A stretch of 64,000 nt of DNA from Candidatus Sumerlaeota bacterium (lineage in GTDB: Bacteria > Sumerlaeota > Sumerlaeia > SLMS01 > JAHLLQ01). The stretch is taken from positions 124,001 to 188,000 of the forward strand of contig JASGMJ010000003.1 of assembly GCA_030156535.1 (NCBI GenBank), given 5' to 3'. Of the stretch, positions 33,261 to 44,349 are shown in pieces. The translations under genes and the position numbers were made by a program. The notes below the pieces were generated by a model. The model saw only the letters and a program-made list of their open reading frames with translations. It was not told the origin of the DNA and did not search any database. How positions within the stretch are numbered: position 1 is the stretch's first letter; each line of letters starts with the position of its first letter.

Positions 33261-33578
33261 TCACGTATCCACGTACCAGTTGTGGCCAACCGGTTCCCAC
33301 CAAATCTCGAACTGATCGGTAGCGTAGTCCCCCACGAAGAGCACGATTTCGCCGTCCTTCGTGCTGCATTTCCACGGGCCGTTGGGAGTCTGGTAGTTTT
33401 CGACCCCCGCCTCTTTCAGGCTGGTGGGAAGTGTACCCTTCTCCGCCTGGAATGCTTCGATCTTGGCGATGATGCCGTCGCCCTGCTTCTTCATCGACGC
33501 AAGGCGATCGGCACTCGGAGGTGCCACGCATCCGGCAAACAACAGGCAAACGAGTAGCAGGCGGGCGAACTGTCTCAT
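33261..33578 (-). CDS. Small lipoprotein, pseudopilin-like tail
   Basis: A 105-residue predicted lipoprotein (LLLVCLLFAGC, Cys17). A helical segment with KQGDGIIAKIEAFQAEKGTLPTSL resembles the helix and turn after the N-terminal helix of type II pseudopilins, which read IxxAIExFxxxxGxYPxSL. It ends in a short beta region (DGEIVLFVGDYATDQFEIWW). The ATG at 33578 has GGGAG upstream. The function is unknown. The preceding ~300 bp up to the antiporter gene (32963-33260) are less GC-rich and contain no gene I can support. Confidence 0.6.
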   Translation of the reverse strand: MRQFARLLLVCLLFAGCVAPPSADRLASMKKQGDGIIAKIEAFQAEKGTLPTSLKEAGVENYQTPNGPWKCSTKDGEIVLFVGDYATDQFEIWWEPVGHNWYVDT

Positions 33579-33637
33579 GGTGCGCTCCCAAGACGCAAAT
33601 AGCTCCGCCTTGTTTCGGTTCATCGTGTCCATTTCTC

Positions 33638-35176
33638 TCATCCCCTGTCGAGCGTTCGGTACTGCACGGCTTCGCTGATGTGTTCGGGGCCGATGGTGGG
33701 GGAGTCGGCGAGGTCGGCGATTGTGCGGGCGACCTTGAGAATGCGGTCGAAGGCGCGCGCGGAAAGGTTCCTGGCTTTCATGGCGGCTTCGAGCAACTGA
33801 CCCGCTTCCGCGCCGAGAGGGCAGAGGTCGTCGAGATCGCGCCGCGTCATCTGGGCGTTGCAGTGCAGGCCGCGGCGTCCGGCGAAACGTTCGGTCTGGC
33901 GGGCGCGAGCGGCGGCGACGCGCTCGCGGATCGAGGCGCTCGTTTCGCCGCTGGGACGCGCGCGCAGTTCCTCGATCTTCACGGCGGGCACTTCGATGTG
34001 GATGTCGATTCGGTCGAGCAGCGGGCCGCTGATCTTCCCCGTGTAGCGCTGAATCTGGACCGGGTTGCAGATGCACTGCTTCTCCGGGTGTCCGAAGTAG
34101 CCGCACGGGCACGGGTTCATCGCGGCGCACAGGATGAATTGCGCGGGGAAGGAGAGAGAAACCTGGGCACGGCTGATGTGGACGACCCCATCCTCCAGGG
34201 GCTGGCGCAGGACTTCGAGAACCTGACGCGAGAACTCGGGGAGTTCGTCGAGGAAAAGAACACCGTGGTGCGAGAGTGAAACCTCGCCGGGCTTGGGGAT
34301 GATGCCGCCGCCGACGAGCGCAACGTGCGAGGCCGTGTGATGAGGCGAACGAAACGGGCGGCGCCGCACGAGACCGGTGCGGCCTCCGAGGTGCCCGGCA
34401 ATGGAGTAAATCTTCGTCGTCTCGATGGCTTCCTCGAACGTCATCTCAGGCAGGATCGAGGGGAGGCGCTTGGCGAGCATCGTCTTGCCGCTGCCCGGCG
34501 GGCCGATCATCATGATGTTGTGCCCGCCTGCGGCGGCGACTTCGAGCGCGCGCTTGGCGCCCTCCTGGCCGCGCACATCGTGGAAATCGGGGGCGCGGAC
34601 GTGGAGCCCCTCGCCGTCCTTGTGCGGCGCGGGCTGGTGCGGTGCGATGTCGAGTTCGCCGCGCAGGAAGGTGACGGCTTCGACGAGGCGTTCGACCGGG
34701 TAGATGGGGATGGCTTCGACGTGAGCGGCTTCGCCCGCGTTGGCGGCGGGAACGAGCAGGCCGTCGAGCCCCGCGTCGCGCGCGGCAATCGCCATGGGGA
34801 GCGCGCCGGGAACGCCGCGGATTCCGCCGTCGAGTCCGAGCTCACCGATGGCGCCGATGTGCCCGCGCGTGCCAGCCTCCAGCCAGCCGGTGCTGCGCAG
34901 CACCCCCAGCGCGATGGGCAGATCAAGGTGGGTGCCTTCCTTGCGCAGGTCGGCGGGGGCGAGGTTCACGGTGACGCGGCGCTGGCCCGTCTTGAAGCCC
35001 GAGTTCTTGAGGGCGGCCTTCACGCGCTCGCGGCTTTCGCGGATGGCGGCGTCGCCGAGCCCGACAACGGTCCACGCCGGCGTGTCGATGGTGTTGGCCT
35101 CGACGCTGTCGACTTCGACAGCGACGGGCACCGCGTCGATCCCCAGGATGGCGAAGGATGGCACCTGCGCATTCAT
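33638..35176 (-). CDS. comM: YifB/ComM-family Mg chelatase-like ATPase
   Basis: An AAA+ ATPase; in Vibrio and other bacteria ComM is a helicase that promotes branch migration during natural transformation. The 512-residue protein has an N-terminal Lon-protease-like fold ([59 protein letters not shown]). The AAA+ core follows with Walker [33 protein letters not shown] (Walker B), a zinc-binding-like [15 protein letters not shown] cluster, and [12 protein letters not shown]. The start at MNAQVPSF is where homology begins. It stands alone. Confidence 0.94.
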   Translation of the reverse strand: MNAQVPSFAILGIDAVPVAVEVDSVEANTIDTPAWTVVGLGDAAIRESRERVKAALKNSGFKTGQRRVTVNLAPADLRKEGTHLDLPIALGVLRSTGWLEAGTRGHIGAIGELGLDGGIRGVPGALPMAIAARDAGLDGLLVPAANAGEAAHVEAIPIYPVERLVEAVTFLRGELDIAPHQPAPHKDGEGLHVRAPDFHDVRGQEGAKRALEVAAAGGHNIMMIGPPGSGKTMLAKRLPSILPEMTFEEAIETTKIYSIAGHLGGRTGLVRRRPFRSPHHTASHVALVGGGIIPKPGEVSLSHHGVLFLDELPEFSRQVLEVLRQPLEDGVVHISRAQVSLSFPAQFILCAAMNPCPCGYFGHPEKQCICNPVQIQRYTGKISGPLLDRIDIHIEVPAVKIEELRARPSGETSASIRERVAAARARQTERFAGRRGLHCNAQMTRRDLDDLCPLGAEAGQLLEAAMKARNLSARAFDRILKVARTIADLADSPTIGPEHISEAVQYRTLDRG

Positions 35177-35240
35177 GGGAGCAGGAAAGAGGGAGGAGTC
35201 TTGGCGGGGCAACGAAGAAAATACGAAGAGAGCCCTCTCC

Positions 35241-36338
35241 CTACACGATTTCGAGGAAGTCCCGGTCGGGAAGTTGCGGGAACGGAGCGTGGGGCTCGGC
35301 CTGATACCAGTAGGCGACCGAGCAGATGTCGTCCTGCAGCGCGAGGTACCGCCCTTCGCCGGCGCGTGGCTCGCGCCATCCGAGTGCCTGCATGGTGACG
35401 CGCAGGTCCTTCTCGAAGCGGATGGGATCGGGCAGGTGCCAGCGGTACATGCCAAAGCGTCGCCCGGCCTTTGTCTGGCCGTCGCCGCTGACGTGCTGGT
35501 GCAGGCCGAGGAAGGGGGTGGAGTAGAGTTTGTAGGTGCCCGGCGGTTCCTCGAAGTTCCACGCGCCGCCGAAGTAGTCCTCGGTGCCGGTGCCGCAGAT
35601 CGTGGGGTACTTCTTGTCGCCGTCCATGTAGAACTTGATCTCGCCCTCGCCCCACCAGCCGGTGCTGTTGGCCTGCCATCCCATGTAGGTTCCGGCGTAG
35701 TGCCCCTTGCCCTTCACGCCGTCGAGCAGGGTGTGGACTTCCTTGTAGGCGAGCGGCTTGCTGCGGCGCCATTGGGCGTGGAGGTAGGCGGCGTTGGCGG
35801 GCACGTCGGTGAGCGAGTAGGTTACCTGGTAGTAGAGCGCGCCGCAGTCGTCGCCGGTAAGGTTCTCGACGGTGATGCGGGCGGACTTGCGGAAGGGCAT
35901 GGGCCAGTAGGAGTTCAGGCCCGAGCCGGGGTTGACGCAGATGGGAATGCTGGCGACGAAGCTGCGCTCGTTCCACCCCATGCAGAAGAAGTCGCCGAGG
36001 GGCGTTTCGATCGACGGGGTTTCCTCGCCGTCCCAATAGACGCGCAGGACGAGCTTGCGCCAGTTCATGTGGTGGGTGGTCAGCCAGATGTGCTGGATGA
36101 CGCCGGGGCCTTCGATCTCGGCCATGGTGAAGAGCTGGTGGGGCTTGATGATGACGGCGGGATTGCACTTCCACCCGGGGCCCAGGTCGCGGGCGCAGGG
36201 ATAGGCGACGCCCTTCTCACCGGACTTGTCGCCGCCGCCCTTTGCGCCCGTGGGATTCTCCGCCGAAATCGAGCGCGTCTTTGCGTCCGAAAGCAGCGCA
36301 ATACCGTCGAGACCGAAACCCCTACCGAAGATGCTCAT
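35241..36338 (-). CDS. GH172 (DUF2961) glycoside hydrolase
   Basis: A 365-residue protein of the DUF2961 family, now GH172, with members acting on alpha-D-fructofuranosides and related furanosides. Conserved segments: [14 protein letters not shown] near the start, [47 protein letters not shown], and the pair [14 protein letters not shown] and [15 protein letters not shown] carrying the likely catalytic glutamates. It has no signal peptide, so it acts in the cytoplasm on imported sugars. It is the third gene of the minus-strand operon after GH38 and xylA (44 bp gap), placing it in the same glycan pathway. Confidence 0.9.
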   Translation of the reverse strand: MSIFGRGFGLDGIALLSDAKTRSISAENPTGAKGGGDKSGEKGVAYPCARDLGPGWKCNPAVIIKPHQLFTMAEIEGPGVIQHIWLTTHHMNWRKLVLRVYWDGEETPSIETPLGDFFCMGWNERSFVASIPICVNPGSGLNSYWPMPFRKSARITVENLTGDDCGALYYQVTYSLTDVPANAAYLHAQWRRSKPLAYKEVHTLLDGVKGKGHYAGTYMGWQANSTGWWGEGEIKFYMDGDKKYPTICGTGTEDYFGGAWNFEEPPGTYKLYSTPFLGLHQHVSGDGQTKAGRRFGMYRWHLPDPIRFEKDLRVTMQALGWREPRAGEGRYLALQDDICSVAYWYQAEPHAPFPQLPDRDFLEIV

Positions 36339-36382
36339 GCCCGTGCCCTTTCCGATGTGCGTTGTGGGTGAAGCCTCCGTGT

Positions 36383-37705
36383 TCAGCGGACGGCGTAGAG
36401 GTACTCGTTCAGCAGATTCTCGAGCATTTCCTGGCGGCCGGATTGCAGCGCGGGCTCGCCGTGTTCGAGGGCGTGCGCGTGCATGTCGTCCAGCGTTGCC
36501 TCGCCCGATTCGATGCGGCGGCCGAAGTCGGTGTCCCATCCGGCGTAGCGTTGCCGCACGAAGTCGCCGAGCACGTCGTCCTCGATCATCTTCGCGGCGA
36601 CCTTGAGGCCGCGGGCGAAGGCGTCCATCGCGCCGATGTGCGCGTGGAAGAGATCGACGGGGTCGATGGACTGGCGGCGCAGCTTCGCATCGAAGTTGAG
36701 TCCGCCGCTCGTGAAGCCGCCGCCGCGCAGGATCGCGTACATGGCGAGCGCGCATTCCTTCACGTCGGTGGGGAACTGGTCCGTGTCCCAGCCGAGCAGG
36801 TAGTCGCCACGGTTGGCATCGACGGAGCCGAGAATGCCGTTGGCCACGCAGTATTCGAGTTCGTGGACGAACTCGTGGCGCGCGAGCGTGGCATGGTTGG
36901 CCTCGACGTTGATTTTAAAATCATCGGCCAGACCGTTCTTCAGCAGGAAGGCATGAACCGTGGCGGAGTCGAAATCGTATTGGTGCTTCGTCGGCTCGTG
37001 GGGCTTGGGCTCGATGTAGAGCTGGCCCTTGAAGCCGATCTTCTTCTTGTGAGCGACGGCCATGTGGAGGAAGCGCGCGAGGTGATCGGTTTCGCGCTTC
37101 ATATCGGTATTGAGCAGCGTGTCGTAGCCTTCGCGGCCGCCCCAGAAAACATAGCCCGCGCCGTCGAGAGCGTGTGTCGCCTCCATGGCGCGTTTCACCT
37201 GCGCGCCCGCATAGGCGAAGACATCGGGCGAGGGATTGGTGGAAGCACCGGCCATGAAGCGCGGGTGCGAGAAAGCGTTCGTCGTGCCCCAGAGAAGACG
37301 GACGCCGGTGTCGGCCTGGAGTTGTTTGGCGAGCGCGACGGCCTTGGCAAAGCGGCGATTCGTTTCGGCAAGGCTGTCCGCTTCGAGAATGATGTCCACG
37401 TCGTGAAAGCACCAGAACGGGACGCCGAGTTTCGTGAAGAACTCGAAGGCCGCGCGCATCATCTCCTCGGCGGCCTTGTCGGGATCCGCTGCCCCCGCGT
37501 ACGAGCGCGTCATTGTGCCGGGGCCGAACATGTCGGCGCCCATGCCGCGGAAGGTGTGCCAGTAGCAGACCGCGAAGCGCAGGTGCTCGGCCATTGTCCT
37601 GCCGGCGACTTTTGCGCTCGCATCGTAGTGCTTGAAGGCCAGCGGGTTTTTCGACTCCGGACCTTCGTAGGCGATTTTTTTCACGCCGGGGAAAAACTCG
37701 GTCAT
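36383..37705 (-). CDS. xylA: Xylose isomerase
   Basis: Converts D-xylose to D-xylulose (also glucose to fructose) with two divalent metals. The 440 residues match the class II enzymes. Visible are the WGTTNAFSHPRFMAGASTNP segment, FWGGREGYDTLLNTDMKRE, YIEPKPHEPTKHQYDFD (metal Glu and the conserved Lys/Pro), NVEANHATLARHEFVHEL and LGSVDANRGDYLLGWDTDQFP. It lies 25 bp downstream of the alpha-mannosidase gene. No xylulokinase of the FGGY type is nearby; the PfkB kinase across the operator could serve the locus. Confidence 0.97.
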   Translation of the reverse strand: MTEFFPGVKKIAYEGPESKNPLAFKHYDASAKVAGRTMAEHLRFAVCYWHTFRGMGADMFGPGTMTRSYAGAADPDKAAEEMMRAAFEFFTKLGVPFWCFHDVDIILEADSLAETNRRFAKAVALAKQLQADTGVRLLWGTTNAFSHPRFMAGASTNPSPDVFAYAGAQVKRAMEATHALDGAGYVFWGGREGYDTLLNTDMKRETDHLARFLHMAVAHKKKIGFKGQLYIEPKPHEPTKHQYDFDSATVHAFLLKNGLADDFKINVEANHATLARHEFVHELEYCVANGILGSVDANRGDYLLGWDTDQFPTDVKECALAMYAILRGGGFTSGGLNFDAKLRRQSIDPVDLFHAHIGAMDAFARGLKVAAKMIEDDVLGDFVRQRYAGWDTDFGRRIESGEATLDDMHAHALEHGEPALQSGRQEMLENLLNEYLYAVR

Positions 37706-37730
37706 CGTTCTCCGCTCCTGTGGGGAATAG

Positions 37731-40436
37731 CTACGAAAGACGCAGCGTCACGATCTGCTTGGGCTTCAGGCTGACAGTTGCCGTTCCGGCCTTCAACGCC
37801 GGTTTCGAGTCCTTGACGGGCTTGCTTTCCAGGTCGACGAGTTCGGCCTTCTTCCACGCCTTGACGGCCTTGGGCTTGTCCGGCCACGAGACGGATGCCT
37901 TGCCCGCCTTCGTATTGGGGTTGAAGAGACGCACTTCGAGTGCATCGCCAACCATGCGGGCGCTGGAGAGAACGGCGGCACCGTCGACCGCCAGGAATCC
38001 CGCGCGCGCCGGAAGAGAAACGCCGGTGGCGTGGATCTTCTGATCGGCGCGGCGCAGCGTCACGGCGCGCAGACCGTTGGCGAGAGATTCGGCGCTGCGG
38101 AAGAGGCCGATGCGATCGGCTGCTCCGGCAAACGGGATCAAGCGGTAGCGGAAATGCAGCGGCCCGAGGAGCTGCCCCTCCGGCTCTCCGTCGGTGAGGA
38201 CGGTGCGGCGCGTCGAACGGAAGAGCGTCAGTGCGAGGGGGCGCTCGGACTGGTCGCGCACGGCGACCTCGAACTGGCCGGTGCTCACGACGGCCATGCC
38301 GCGCTCCTTGTCGGAGATGGCGGCCCACGTCAGCATCGGACGCACTTCAACGTCGAGTTCGTTGTACTGGTAGTTGTCCGCAGCGAGGGCGATGTCGCGC
38401 TCCACGACGTCGAAGGCCGAGTCCGTGAGGAAGGTCTCGGCCTGTACGGCAGTCGGGAAGAGCACGCGCACGCGATGGTCGCAGGCGTTGTTATGAATCG
38501 TCGTTTCCACGTCGAGATGACGCGCGCCGGGACGCAGACGAATCACCGTGTCGATCTCCATCTCCACGAGTTCCTCGGAGCGGACCATGTCCTTGAAGTC
38601 GAACTCGCGGGGGACGAGCATCTTCTGGCGGATGCGGAAGGCCGCAACGTTGGGACCGTCCTCGATGAGGGCGATGGCGGCGTTGCTTCCCGTCGAGGCG
38701 TAGGCCTGGTCGTTGACCGCAGGCCCGTGGAACCACCCGTCGCCGATGTCGGCCTGATCCTCGTAGGTGAGCAGGTCCTCGTAAATCTGCTCCGTTTCCT
38801 TGTCGAGCAGGGCGATGGTGCCGTTGGGGGCGATGAAGACTTCAAGGTACTCGTTGCCCATCATGTTGTGGGCGGTGGCGAGACCGTTGTTCGCGGGGTG
38901 GCGCGTTGGCTCGCCCTGCTTGGCGGGACGCACTGTCAGCGTTGTGTAACCCATCGCGGGGATCGAGACGGGAAGGCTGACGCGGATGCGGTTGATGCGG
39001 TATTCCTCGGGGAACTTGGTGGGGCGGATGCGGGTCTTCTTGCGATCGGTTTCCTGGCGCAGGCGCTGGTAGGGAATTTCGTTCCCCTTCTCGTCGTAAA
39101 TGCGAAAGCCTGGCTTGGGTTCATAACCGAAGAACTCGGCGAACGTGGGGCAGTCCTTGGGGACTTCCACGTCGAACTCTGTGGTGCCTTCGTGGGGAAC
39201 GGTGGCAGGGTTGAAGAGAACGACGCGGATTTCCTCGTCGGCGATGTCGCCCTCGACGCTGGCGGCGATGGCACTGGTGGCGACGGAGGTCAGGCGCTCG
39301 CCGATCTGGCGCGTCTGGCTGAAGCGGAACTTCATGTCCTCGTGAACCTGGTCGATGCTGCATCCGCAGATCGAGTCGTGCGGATGGTTCTTGAGGAGCC
39401 ATCGCCACGCGACGTTGAGGAAGCCGTCGGGGTACTCGCTGCCGAGCGCCTGTGCGGCGAAGGCGGCGAAGGGCTCGGCCCAGCGGGTCAGCAGATCCTG
39501 ACAGGAGGCGTTCTGCTGCTTGATCCAGATGCGGCTGGCCAGGACCCCGTGGATGGTATGGGCGGATTCGAGTGTGCGGATGCTGGGCTGGCGCAACTCG
39601 CCCTTGAAGCGCGCCTTGATCTTCGCGCGGTCCTTGAGCATTTCGGCGCCGTAGGCATCGAGGGTCGAGTGGATGACCTCGTAGTCCTTCTTCCCCGCGT
39701 CCATGCGTTCGCACAGAATGCCGTAGACGGGGCGGTCCCACTCCTGGTGGTCGCCGCCGTCGAACAGAAGCAGGGGCGTGACGTCGGTGTTTTCGCTTTC
39801 GTACTGAAGGTGGCGTTCGAGGCGCTCGCGGGTGCGCTCGGCGTCGAATTCGGCGTCGGGCAGGCCAGCCTCGCGGACTTCAAAGGCGTAGTCGCTGTAG
39901 CCGTTGCGCGTGAATCTATAGCAGGTGAGTTCGGAGCCGTCGGCCCCCTCCCAGATCAGGTTGTTGCACCAGCCGTTATTGACGCCGCGCCAGATGAAGC
40001 CGGTCTCGATGCCGAAGCCGCGGAAAATCTGGGGGAGCTGGGAAACGTGCCCGAACAGGTCGCAGGCAAAGCCCGCGTTGGAGGGCTCGGTGCCGAAGGC
40101 GCGGGCAATCTCGCGGCCCAGGCGCAGGTTGCGCACCATGGCTTCACCGGTGACGAGGAACTCGTCCGGGAGCACATACCAGGGCCCGATGACGAGCTTG
40201 CCGTCGCGGGCGAGTTGTTCGAGGGCGGCGCGCTTTTCGGGGCGCACTTCGAGGAAGTCGTCGAGGATGATCGCCTGCCCGTCGCAGGTGAACGGGCCGC
40301 GCAGCTCACCGCTCTCGAAGCCTTCGAGAAGGCCGTCGAACAGGCGGACGAGGCGGTAGCGGTAATCCTGAAAAGCCTGGTACCATTCACGGTCCCAGTG
40401 GGTGCTGAGGACGTAATGGGCGCGGCGCTTGGTCAT
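37731..40436 (-). CDS. GH38 alpha-mannosidase
   Basis: Releases mannose from alpha-mannosides. The 901-residue protein opens with the zinc-site box STHWDREWYQAF (His13, Asp15). The nucleophile is Asp126 in GFACDLFGHVSQLPQIF, followed by FIWRGVNNGW and a helical middle region with HPHDSICGCSIDQVH (metal histidine). A C-terminal beta region typical of GH38 ends the protein. It has no signal peptide, so it acts on imported oligosaccharides. The start has an AAGGA site; the frame stays open far upstream but homology begins here. It heads the minus-strand operon GH38-xylA-GH172, 108 bp from the LacI-type operator. Confidence 0.94.
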   Translation of the reverse strand: MTKRRAHYVLSTHWDREWYQAFQDYRYRLVRLFDGLLEGFESGELRGPFTCDGQAIILDDFLEVRPEKRAALEQLARDGKLVIGPWYVLPDEFLVTGEAMVRNLRLGREIARAFGTEPSNAGFACDLFGHVSQLPQIFRGFGIETGFIWRGVNNGWCNNLIWEGADGSELTCYRFTRNGYSDYAFEVREAGLPDAEFDAERTRERLERHLQYESENTDVTPLLLFDGGDHQEWDRPVYGILCERMDAGKKDYEVIHSTLDAYGAEMLKDRAKIKARFKGELRQPSIRTLESAHTIHGVLASRIWIKQQNASCQDLLTRWAEPFAAFAAQALGSEYPDGFLNVAWRWLLKNHPHDSICGCSIDQVHEDMKFRFSQTRQIGERLTSVATSAIAASVEGDIADEEIRVVLFNPATVPHEGTTEFDVEVPKDCPTFAEFFGYEPKPGFRIYDEKGNEIPYQRLRQETDRKKTRIRPTKFPEEYRINRIRVSLPVSIPAMGYTTLTVRPAKQGEPTRHPANNGLATAHNMMGNEYLEVFIAPNGTIALLDKETEQIYEDLLTYEDQADIGDGWFHGPAVNDQAYASTGSNAAIALIEDGPNVAAFRIRQKMLVPREFDFKDMVRSEELVEMEIDTVIRLRPGARHLDVETTIHNNACDHRVRVLFPTAVQAETFLTDSAFDVVERDIALAADNYQYNELDVEVRPMLTWAAISDKERGMAVVSTGQFEVAVRDQSERPLALTLFRSTRRTVLTDGEPEGQLLGPLHFRYRLIPFAGAADRIGLFRSAESLANGLRAVTLRRADQKIHATGVSLPARAGFLAVDGAAVLSSARMVGDALEVRLFNPNTKAGKASVSWPDKPKAVKAWKKAELVDLESKPVKDSKPALKAGTATVSLKPKQIVTLRLS

Positions 40437-40543
40437 GGAGAATCCTTGTTGGAGGGCAGTTGTCAGGCGAGACCACAACGCGGCGGGGGCGCGGGTCGAG
40501 GGGGACGTTGAGGGGCGGGGAGGGAGTGAGCCAAGGGAAATCC

Positions 40544-40555
40544 GTAAGCGCTTAC
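40544..40555. promoter_or_regulatory. Perfect LacI-family operator palindrome GTAAGCGCTTAC
   Basis: A 12-bp perfect palindrome with the central CG step and the AAGCGCTT core used by LacI/GalR-family regulators. It lies between the divergent GH38 operon (108 bp to its start) and the PfkB operon (69 bp to its start), so one bound repressor could control both. No LacI-family gene is in the window, so the regulator must act in trans. Confidence 0.8.
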
Positions 40556-40623
40556 ATGTTTTTGCTGGACGCGCGCCCCCGCCTTCCGGCAACTCAACGC
40601 ATCGCCCTCCGCATCCGCAGGAA

Positions 40624-42347
<1,724 letters not shown>

Positions 42348-42354
42348 GGACCGA

Positions 42355-43407
42355 ATGAAACTCTACGGCAGAACGTGGACGAGGCGCGAAATCGAGGCGC
42401 GGGTAGGACTCGTCGAGCAGATCGGCGGGCTGAGGCGCTACCGCCTGACGGATGGCTCGGAGGATGGCGTCGAGCAGGTGCACGTCCGCACGGGCGCGGG
42501 GCTGGAGTACAGCGTCGCGCCGCAACGCGGGCTCGACGTTTCGCTCGCCGCGTTCGCCGGGACGCCGTTGTCGTGGCAGTCGCCCAACCGCCTTTGTCAT
42601 CCGTCGTACTTTCGGCCCGAGGGAACCGAATGGCTGCGCACGGCGGCGGGGGGGCTGTTGATGACGTGCGGGATGCGCCAGGTGGGCTCGCCGTGCGAAG
42701 ACAACGGCGAGGAGCTGGGCATCCACGGGCGTCTGCATCACACGCCCGCGCACGAGGTCGCCGCGACAAGCGGATGGGAAGGCGACGAGTTCGAGATGCG
42801 CGTGTCGGGGACATTGCACGAGGCGCGCATTTTCGGCGAGAACCTTGTCCTGCACCGCTCCATCCGCAGTCGTCTCGGCGAAAACCGCCTGTGCATCCAC
42901 GACCGCGTGGAGAACATCGGGTTTCTTGCATCGCCGTTGATGATGCTGTACCACTTCAACTTCGGTTTCCCGTTGGTGCAGCCGGGCGTGAAGCTCGCAT
43001 TTCCGTCGAAGACCGTCGTGCCGCGCGAAGAGGCAACGCCTCTCGACGGCCATGACCGCTGGGACGATCCCGACCCGCACTATCGCGAGCGCGTGTACTA
43101 TCACACCGATCTGGCGACGGCGAAGGATGCACGCACCGGGCGGGAGATGGCGGAAGCGGTGATCGAGAATCCCGCGTTCCCGGTGGGCGATGAGGTGCGG
43201 CCGTTGCGTGTGCGCCTGCGTTGGGACACGGCGACGCTGCCGAATCTCGTGCAGTGGAAAAATCCGGGAGCAGGGACGCACGTGCTCGGCATCGAGCCGG
43301 CGAATTGCCTGGTGGGTGGACGTGCGTGCGAGCGCGAGCGCGGATCGCTCGTTCACATCGAACCGGGCGGGAGCCAGGAATTCTTCCTGGAGATGGTGGT
43401 GGACTAA
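42355..43407 (+). CDS. DUF4432 aldose-epimerase-like protein
   Basis: A 350-residue cytoplasmic protein of the DUF4432 family, built on the galactose-mutarotase beta-sandwich. Family segments: LEYSVAPQRGLDVSLAAFAG, GGLLMTCGMRQVG, ELGIHGRLHHTPA (likely catalytic His), MLYHFNFGFPLV and GIEPANCLVGGR. It probably handles anomers or epimers of the sugars processed by the neighbouring isomerase. It begins 7 bp after the isomerase stop, so the two are co-translated. The precise reaction is unknown. Confidence 0.87.
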   Translation: MKLYGRTWTRREIEARVGLVEQIGGLRRYRLTDGSEDGVEQVHVRTGAGLEYSVAPQRGLDVSLAAFAGTPLSWQSPNRLCHPSYFRPEGTEWLRTAAGGLLMTCGMRQVGSPCEDNGEELGIHGRLHHTPAHEVAATSGWEGDEFEMRVSGTLHEARIFGENLVLHRSIRSRLGENRLCIHDRVENIGFLASPLMMLYHFNFGFPLVQPGVKLAFPSKTVVPREEATPLDGHDRWDDPDPHYRERVYYHTDLATAKDARTGREMAEAVIENPAFPVGDEVRPLRVRLRWDTATLPNLVQWKNPGAGTHVLGIEPANCLVGGRACERERGSLVHIEPGGSQEFFLEMVVD

Positions 43408-43482
43408 AGACGCCAGCGGAAGAGGGCGAGGCGGATGGAAGCGAAGGTGGGAGGAATCCCCTTTGCAGGAGAACGGAATCCG

Positions 43483-44334
43483 ATGATCGACAAGAAGTTG
43501 CTTCCCACCGAAGAAGACGTGAAGTTTTATGAAGAAAACGGCTACTGGATTGCGCCGAAAGTCCTGAGCGACGAATTCCTCGATCGCCTTCGTCTGGCAT
43601 TGTACCAAGTGTATGCCGGCGAATTCGAGACGGGCAAGGAACCCTGGGGCGGCCCGTGGGTGCCCGGCGAGAACCCCCTCGCCGTCCGCAAGATGGACCA
43701 GGCACATTGGGCGAACAACACGTTCCGCGAACTGGCGACAAACAACCAGATCGGCGCGATCGCCGCCAAACTGGCCCGCACGCCCGAGGTTCGCCTCTGG
43801 CACGATCAGTTGCTCTACAAGCCGGGACAGGGGCCGAACGCGAAGGCGGGCGGCAACGTCGGTTGGCATCAGGACCGCAATTACTGGCAGTGCACGACGG
43901 ACAATCTGCTGACGGCATGGGTCGCGTTCGACGATGTGACGATCCAGAACGGCGTGATGCAGGCCGTGCCGGAGAGCAACAAGTGGGGACTGATCGAAGG
44001 CAACTTCTTCGAGCAGGACCTCGATGCCTTCAAGCAGAAGATCGAAAAGGAAGCGGGGAAGGAATGGAAGACCGTGCCGCTGGAGATGAAGGCAGGGCAG
44101 GTGAGCTTCCACCATTGCCTGACGATTCACGGCAGCGGCCCGAACTTCACGCACAAGCCGCGGCGTTCACTGGTGCTGCACCTCATGCCGGATGATGCGT
44201 GCTACGTTGCGGGAACGCCGAACGACAACCACATGAACGCGATCCTGATGCGCGAGCAGGGTGGCAAGGACGGCGACCGCTTTGAAGGCGATCTGTGGCC
44301 GGTGCTCTATTCAGAGAAGCGGGCGGCGGGATAG
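43483..44334 (+). CDS. Phytanoyl-CoA dioxygenase (PhyH)-family oxygenase
   Basis: A 283-residue non-heme iron, 2-oxoglutarate-dependent oxygenase. The iron ligands are His129 and Asp131 in GWHQDRNYW and His216 in TIHGSGPN; the 2-oxoglutarate Arg is in KPRRSLVLHLMP. The start was placed at MIDKKLL; an in-frame ATG at 43435 would add 16 residues. It is the last gene of the plus-strand sugar operon, 75 bp after DUF4432. Relatives occur widely in planctomycete-like genomes with unknown substrates; hydroxylation of a sugar-derived compound is conceivable. Confidence 0.88.
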   Translation: MIDKKLLPTEEDVKFYEENGYWIAPKVLSDEFLDRLRLALYQVYAGEFETGKEPWGGPWVPGENPLAVRKMDQAHWANNTFRELATNNQIGAIAAKLARTPEVRLWHDQLLYKPGQGPNAKAGGNVGWHQDRNYWQCTTDNLLTAWVAFDDVTIQNGVMQAVPESNKWGLIEGNFFEQDLDAFKQKIEKEAGKEWKTVPLEMKAGQVSFHHCLTIHGSGPNFTHKPRRSLVLHLMPDDACYVAGTPNDNHMNAILMREQGGKDGDRFEGDLWPVLYSEKRAAG

Positions 44335-44349
44335 AATCGCCGCCCGGGT

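Noticed and set aside
33103-33315. A 70-codon plus-strand frame in the gap before the small lipoprotein
   Set aside because: No ribosome site or homology and it overlaps the 3' end of the lipoprotein gene.
38031-40511. An 826-codon plus-strand frame opposite the GH38 gene
   Set aside because: Antisense artefact of a well-conserved alpha-mannosidase; the translation is repetitive Gly/Val/Asp/Glu.
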